Positions 60,330 through 64,000 of a stretch of 64,000 nt of DNA are shown here, one piece after another. The notes under the pieces are model-generated. The model ran no database searches. It had not been told where the DNA came from and saw nothing but the letters and a program-made list of their open reading frames with translations. Source of the stretch: Actinophytocola sp044466355 (GTDB lineage Bacteria; Actinomycetota; Actinomycetes; Mycobacteriales; Pseudonocardiaceae); assembly GCF_044466355.1 (NCBI RefSeq), contig NZ_JBITMQ010000005.1, positions 310,001 through 374,000 on the forward strand, given 5' to 3'. Position numbers and translations under genes: made by a program. Positions within the stretch are counted from its first letter, which is position 1, and each line of letters begins with the position of its first letter.

Positions 60330-61424
60330 ATGATCCCCCGGCAGCAGGAGTTTGACTTCGGCAAGCGTCTGCACCTCGTGGATCTGTTTGCCGGACCGGG
60401 TGGCCTCGACGTGGCAGCCCGATGGCTCGGCGTCGTCGCCGACGGTATCGAGTGGGATGTCGGGGCCTGTGCGACGCGTAGGTCGGCAGGCCTGCGCACT
60501 CGTCAGGCCGATGTTCGAGATCTCGGGCCCGAAGACTTCCCGGAAGCGACTATCCTCACCGGCGGCCCGCCCTGCCAGACCTACACAGTGGCGGGCACGG
60601 GCGCTGGTCGACGAGCACTCGATCAGGTGCTTGGGTTCGTCGAGGTGATGGCGGAGGGCAAGGATGTCCGCGCCGACCTCGCGGATCTCGACGACGAGCG
60701 GACCGGTCTGGTCCTGGAGCCTCTGCGGTGGACGCTTCGAGCCGACAACACGGGCAACCCGTATCAGGCCATCGTCCTGGAACAGGTTCCTGCGGTACTG
60801 CCTGTGTGGGAAGCGATGAGCGCTGTGCTCGACGACGTGGGTTACAAGACAGTCTGCGGCATCCTTCGCACCGAGCAGTTCGGCGTACCGCAGACCCGTA
60901 AGCGGGCGATTCTGATCGCCCACCGAGAGCACCGGCCGAGCCTGCCTCTCCCCACGCATCGGCCGTACCGGAAGGGTGTTGCACGCTCGGAGGGGCATCA
61001 GGATCTTCTGCCGTGGGAGACCATGGGCAACGCACTGGAACGATCCGACGAATTCGTGGTGATCTCCAACTACGGGACGGGAGGCGATCCCAAGGCCCGG
61101 GGGAGGCGCCGCTCGGATGAACCTGCCGCCACTGTGACCGGGAAGATCTCCCGCAACCGTCTGGAGACACTGGCCGGCGCCGATCTCCCCAGGCTCGAGC
61201 CGAGCGACGCGGGCCGTCTTCAGACATTCCCCCGGGACTATCCTTGGGCCGGGAAGGACGTGTCACAACAGATCGGCAACGCCATCCCGCCACGGCTCGC
61301 TGCCTATGTGCTCGCCTCGGCGCTCGATCTAAAGGTCGACGACGCGTTGCTGGACGAAGCCGTTCGGGGTACTTGGGCAGGATTCGACGACAGTCGACCG
61401 GTTGCTATCAAGCGCACCGATTAG
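60330..61424 (+). CDS. DNA (cytosine-5-)-methyltransferase, catalytically complete
   Basis: 364 residues. Motif I LVDLFAGPGGLD (16-27), motif IV GGPPCQTYTVAG with Cys82, motif VI as EQV (151-153) in place of ENV, motif VIII QFGVPQTRKRAILIA, motifs IX/X GRLQTFPRDYPWAG and SQQIGNAIPPRLAAYVL. A 60-residue insert between motifs IV and VI (RADLADLDDERTGLVLEPLR) is distinctive. ATG at 60330; the stop is six bases before the convergent gene. Probably modifies host DNA as part of the island, and Vsr would repair its deamination products. Confidence 0.93.
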   Translation: MIPRQQEFDFGKRLHLVDLFAGPGGLDVAARWLGVVADGIEWDVGACATRRSAGLRTRQADVRDLGPEDFPEATILTGGPPCQTYTVAGTGAGRRALDQVLGFVEVMAEGKDVRADLADLDDERTGLVLEPLRWTLRADNTGNPYQAIVLEQVPAVLPVWEAMSAVLDDVGYKTVCGILRTEQFGVPQTRKRAILIAHREHRPSLPLPTHRPYRKGVARSEGHQDLLPWETMGNALERSDEFVVISNYGTGGDPKARGRRRSDEPAATVTGKISRNRLETLAGADLPRLEPSDAGRLQTFPRDYPWAGKDVSQQIGNAIPPRLAAYVLASALDLKVDDALLDEAVRGTWAGFDDSRPVAIKRTD

Positions 61425-61430
61425 TTCCTG

Positions 61431-62342
61431 TCATTCCTCGTCCAGGTTTTCGTCGTCGACAGTACGTCGTTTCCGTTCCCGAATCGGCGCATCGACCAAC
61501 ATGCGTTCGAACAGCGGCAGCAAGGACTGCACAGCAGGCTCTGCTACGGCTCCGTCGTCCGGTCCGTCGGGAAGTCGGTCCAGAGGTACGGCCGGAGCTC
61601 CCTCTGCCGCCCTGATCCAGTCATGCAACGCGTCGGGTTCGGGCCCGGGGTCTGGGGCGAGAACCTCGTACACGAGCGTGCTGCCCGCCGAGTTGATCGC
61701 TGACGACAAGGCGTTCACCTTGTCGCCTGGTCGAGCCACCTGCTCTTCGAGCAGTCGATCCGTGATCCGGAGGATGGCCATGGCTGTGGGTCGGTGGTCC
61801 ACGACGTCCAGCCGCATGGTGGTGTTGAGGATGTCCTGGACTCGGCAGGCGGTGTGGACAGGTCGATAGTCCTCTCCATTGCGGAACAGCTCCGCGGCCC
61901 ACCACAAGCGCGCAAACGCCTGGGTATGGTGTTGCCCGCTGAATCGAGCCGCAGGCGCGATCTCCTTGCCTCGATGCCGCCACACGACGTAATCCGGCGC
62001 CACGAGCAGCGCGATAAAGTTCCAAAGACTGCTGTCGGCTGCCTCTGCTCGGCTCACCCGCAGCGTGGCGTGGATCCGGGGTGCGAGCCACGCGTCCGCG
62101 TCGGTTCGTCTGCCGTCGAACCGACGAATGGCTTCGTCGAGCAATTCGCGTAGAGGTTCGGTCCGCCACCGCGCCTGGTCGGGCAGTTCGGTGGCAGCCT
62201 TGCGCAGGGCCACTTGCGGAGGCCCTTCGTCCCCGGTCTGGATGCCGCGACTCATGTGTGCGGCGACGGCGGAAGTCGGCAGCAAACCGACTGCCGCGGG
62301 CGGCTCCGGCCTGGTGCCAGTGCGTGTCATGGGTCCTCTCAT
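61431..62342 (-). CDS. DUF6339-like protein of the island operon
   Basis: 303 residues. A proline-rich start (PEPPAAVGLLPTSAVA) is followed by a helical protein with AWLAPRIHATLRVSRAEA, SSLWNFIALLVAPDYVVWRH and FARLWWAAELFRNGEDYRPV. The pattern matches my recollection of DUF6339 proteins found beside cytosine methyltransferases; this is not checked. The acidic C-terminus (RKRRTVDDENLDEE) is notable. The ATG overlaps the stop of the 62339 gene. Function unknown. Confidence 0.7.
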   Translation of the reverse strand: MRGPMTRTGTRPEPPAAVGLLPTSAVAAHMSRGIQTGDEGPPQVALRKAATELPDQARWRTEPLRELLDEAIRRFDGRRTDADAWLAPRIHATLRVSRAEAADSSLWNFIALLVAPDYVVWRHRGKEIAPAARFSGQHHTQAFARLWWAAELFRNGEDYRPVHTACRVQDILNTTMRLDVVDHRPTAMAILRITDRLLEEQVARPGDKVNALSSAINSAGSTLVYEVLAPDPGPEPDALHDWIRAAEGAPAVPLDRLPDGPDDGAVAEPAVQSLLPLFERMLVDAPIRERKRRTVDDENLDEE

Positions 62343-63307
62343 GTCTCTGCGCGGTGCACGGAACGCACGGCGGTGGTCAACCTCTTGGTCACCTGGCTGC
62401 GTTTGCCCGCGGCGTACTGCATCAACGTCTGAAGTTCGGACCAGCTGAACCCCTTGATCCGCCGTTGGTCGATCTCGTAAAGGGCGTCGGTGGGGGACAG
62501 ACTCGGGAACACGTCGGGGAGCATCGACCTGAGTACGGATCCACGCCATCCCCCCGGCATCTGCGGAGTGTCGTCCTCATCGCGGTCGAGGTCACTGATG
62601 GCCGCTTGGAACATGGCGATCCAGGCTTCCTGAGCGATCTGGCTGCTGACCGTCTCCCGCAGGACCTTCTCGCCAACGGATCCTCCGGAGCTGTGCAGGA
62701 CATCGACGAACCCTTCGACAGCCGACGTGTTCAGGAAGACCGTGGGGATCTCCCCCGAAGTGTCGATGATCCACGGCGCGTCCTTGAACGGGCGCAGCGA
62801 CGTGTCGGGTCCGTCGCGGAAGTCGACCTCGACGATATCGATCTTGCGTTGCCGTGCCGGCATAGAGGCCTTCAGGTCGACGAACCAGTCACGGCTGGTC
62901 GTGCCGATCAGTCGGCCGAGCACGCCGTCGACCGTGGCGACGACGGCGAGGCTCAGTGTGGCCCTGCTCAGGTGATTGATCCGGGCCAGATCCACAGAGC
63001 CCCGGAATTCGGTTTCGGAGTGGGCTGTGAGCGGTGCGGTGAACCGGACATTGGTGGCCTTCTCGGTCAGTATGGCGAGGCATCGGACGTCCTTCCACAG
63101 CGGGTCTTCCATCTCCTGCGCAGGTAACCGCGTTTCGAGGCGGACTGTCGCGATGTCCCAGTCCTCATAATCGGCCTGGTGAAGCGCAACAGTCCGTTCC
63201 GACTGCGAGATACGCGCGTACGGCAATGGTCGTCCGTCCACGTCGACCGCCGTGACATCGAGCGTTATGTCGCCATAGATCGTCCGGTACGGGAAGACAG
63301 GAATCAT
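62339..63307 (-). CDS. Unknown protein of the island operon
   Basis: 322 residues, no membrane segment. The first 150 residues look beta-rich (TIYGDITLDVTAVDVDGRPL, LAVVATVDGVLGRLIGTTSR), the rest helical (VGEKVLRETVSSQIAQEAWI, FSWSELQTLMQYAAGKRSQV). The sequence RKIDIVEVDFRDGPDTSL does not show a clear nuclease motif. ATG overlaps the stop of the upstream gene at 63304. I do not recognise the family. Strict overlap on both sides implies that the three proteins are made together. Confidence 0.75.
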   Translation of the reverse strand: MIPVFPYRTIYGDITLDVTAVDVDGRPLPYARISQSERTVALHQADYEDWDIATVRLETRLPAQEMEDPLWKDVRCLAILTEKATNVRFTAPLTAHSETEFRGSVDLARINHLSRATLSLAVVATVDGVLGRLIGTTSRDWFVDLKASMPARQRKIDIVEVDFRDGPDTSLRPFKDAPWIIDTSGEIPTVFLNTSAVEGFVDVLHSSGGSVGEKVLRETVSSQIAQEAWIAMFQAAISDLDRDEDDTPQMPGGWRGSVLRSMLPDVFPSLSPTDALYEIDQRRIKGFSWSELQTLMQYAAGKRSQVTKRLTTAVRSVHRAET

Positions 63308-63990
63308 GCGCTCCCACCCCTGGTCTTCTGGATGTCGACAACGAGACGGGCGAATCCACCTCTGACCGGATGTGTCGTCGGATCGGTCACGCCCGTGAAT
63401 GAGGCCGAACGTACTCCAGGCTCGATCAACAGGTTCCCGTTCTCGATCCTGCAGTTCTCAGCAGCTGCTAACCGTCGCCACGAGACGTCCGGCCTGCTGC
63501 CTGAGCGGACGTCGAACTTGGCGACCGGAGTGAGCAGCCATGGGTCCTCCACCTCCGGCAGCTTCAACGCGACGGTCACGTTCCAGGCACCGTCCTCCGT
63601 CACGTACGCATTGACGTTCCGGACCACCGGAACTGGCTGCGCTCGGCGCGGACCGTTCGGCCCGGTCGCATCGAGTCGCAACAGTTCCCGAAGAATCGCG
63701 GGACCATTGCCTCTGCTGCTTTCCCGTTTGCCCACCAGGCTCCGAACGGCGTCGTCGATCGCCCGCTGGAATTCACGGATCCTCGACAAGGCACCGCGGA
63801 CATAGGTAGAGGTCAGTTCTTCGGTACGGTCCCACCGGTTGTGCTCGGGAGGCTCGGAAGCGCGCAGGAAGGCCTCGGCGAGGTCGACGTCGTCGCCGTT
63901 CATCCCTGTCGCGTAACCCGCGAGCAGAACGGCTTGGAACGCCATCGCGCCCAGCAGCAGCTCGCGGGGCCGGTGCTCGCGCACAGTCAT
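63304..63990 (-). CDS. Unknown protein of the island operon, possibly 5'-truncated by the window edge
   Basis: 228 residues if the ATG at 63990 is the start. The frame remains open to the edge, so the protein may extend further. Helical N-terminal half (RELLLGAMAFQAVLLAGYAT, ELTSTYVRGALSRIREFQRA), then strands with VTEDGAWNVTVALKLPEVED and TTHPVRGGFARLVVDIQKTR. No recognised motif. It overlaps the next gene by ATGA. Upstream partners, such as a helicase or ATPase, would lie beyond the window. Confidence 0.7.
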   Translation of the reverse strand: MTVREHRPRELLLGAMAFQAVLLAGYATGMNGDDVDLAEAFLRASEPPEHNRWDRTEELTSTYVRGALSRIREFQRAIDDAVRSLVGKRESSRGNGPAILRELLRLDATGPNGPRRAQPVPVVRNVNAYVTEDGAWNVTVALKLPEVEDPWLLTPVAKFDVRSGSRPDVSWRRLAAAENCRIENGNLLIEPGVRSASFTGVTDPTTHPVRGGFARLVVDIQKTRGGSA

Positions 63991-64000
63991 CCGGTTGCCT

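Overview
The window is about 64 kb of high-GC actinobacterial chromosome with many GTG starts and long chains of GTGA/ATGA stop-start overlaps. The best guess is the Pseudonocardiales (Lentzea, Saccharothrix, Actinosynnema or Amycolatopsis type). This rests on gene content: FadD15-like ligase, KorAB, XRE/DUF397 pairs and a mec-cysO-cysM sulfur-transfer cluster. The block dinG-pncB-clpS-DUF2017-P1 peptidase-mec-cysO-cysM-rhomboid-murI-Rv1339 homologue-rph-rdgB (39.9-55.3 kb) follows the order of Mycobacterium tuberculosis Rv1329c-Rv1341, with several insertions. That block is ancestral core chromosome.

Layout. 0-2.4 kb: a DrrAB-type drug exporter divergent from a TetR regulator, with two palindromic operators between them. 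2.8-9.2 kb: a BASS transporter, a membrane-bound Fe-S oxidoreductase (Rv0338c type) and 2-oxoacid:ferredoxin oxidoreductase korAB. 9.6-10.8 kb: a cyclase-like SRPBCC protein overlapping a degenerate acyl-adenylate ligase. 11.2-18.2 kb: long-chain acyl-CoA ligase, enoyl-CoA hydratase, a TetR/FAD-monooxygenase pair, an M50 protease and a divergent ProA-like dehydrogenase. 18.4-26.5 kb: a LacI-controlled catabolic cluster with a cupin, a NitT/TauT-type ABC importer, a Gfo/Idh dehydrogenase, a DUF993 aldolase-like protein and a TIM-barrel isomerase. It continues by overlapping genes into a small ABC exporter-like set up to 29.0 kb. 29.4-34.3 kb: ctaD, serB, a PTH2-like protein and an AhpD-like protein. 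34.3-37.3 kb: a 988-residue secreted protein (PA14, beta-propeller, CBM, DUF1080). Its upstream region carries the same LacI-type operator as the 20-kb importer operon, which suggests a split regulon for extracellular 3-keto-glycoside use. 37.5-39.9 kb: small proteins and an XRE/DUF397 pair. 39.9-57.7 kb: the conserved core block, then a beta-lactamase-like protein, Bcp and small envelope proteins.

After an unusual short tRNA with a UAG anticodon (58.6 kb) the character changes. Vsr endonuclease, a cytosine-5 methyltransferase homologue lacking the catalytic Cys, an intact cytosine-5 methyltransferase, and a convergent three-gene operon of unfamiliar proteins run to the right edge. This looks like an R-M or defence island at a tRNA and is the best candidate for an undescribed system; it is cut by the window end.

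Two repeat families stand out. Four intergenic elements are built from 22-bp GCGAGTCGCG units in inverted orientation around a palindromic core, and every one abuts the 3' end of a gene. Two copies of a roughly 115-bp element each hold two perfect TTGTCCACA DnaA boxes 19 bp apart. The only assembly gap (10 N at 18320-18329) lies in the centre of one of the hairpin elements.
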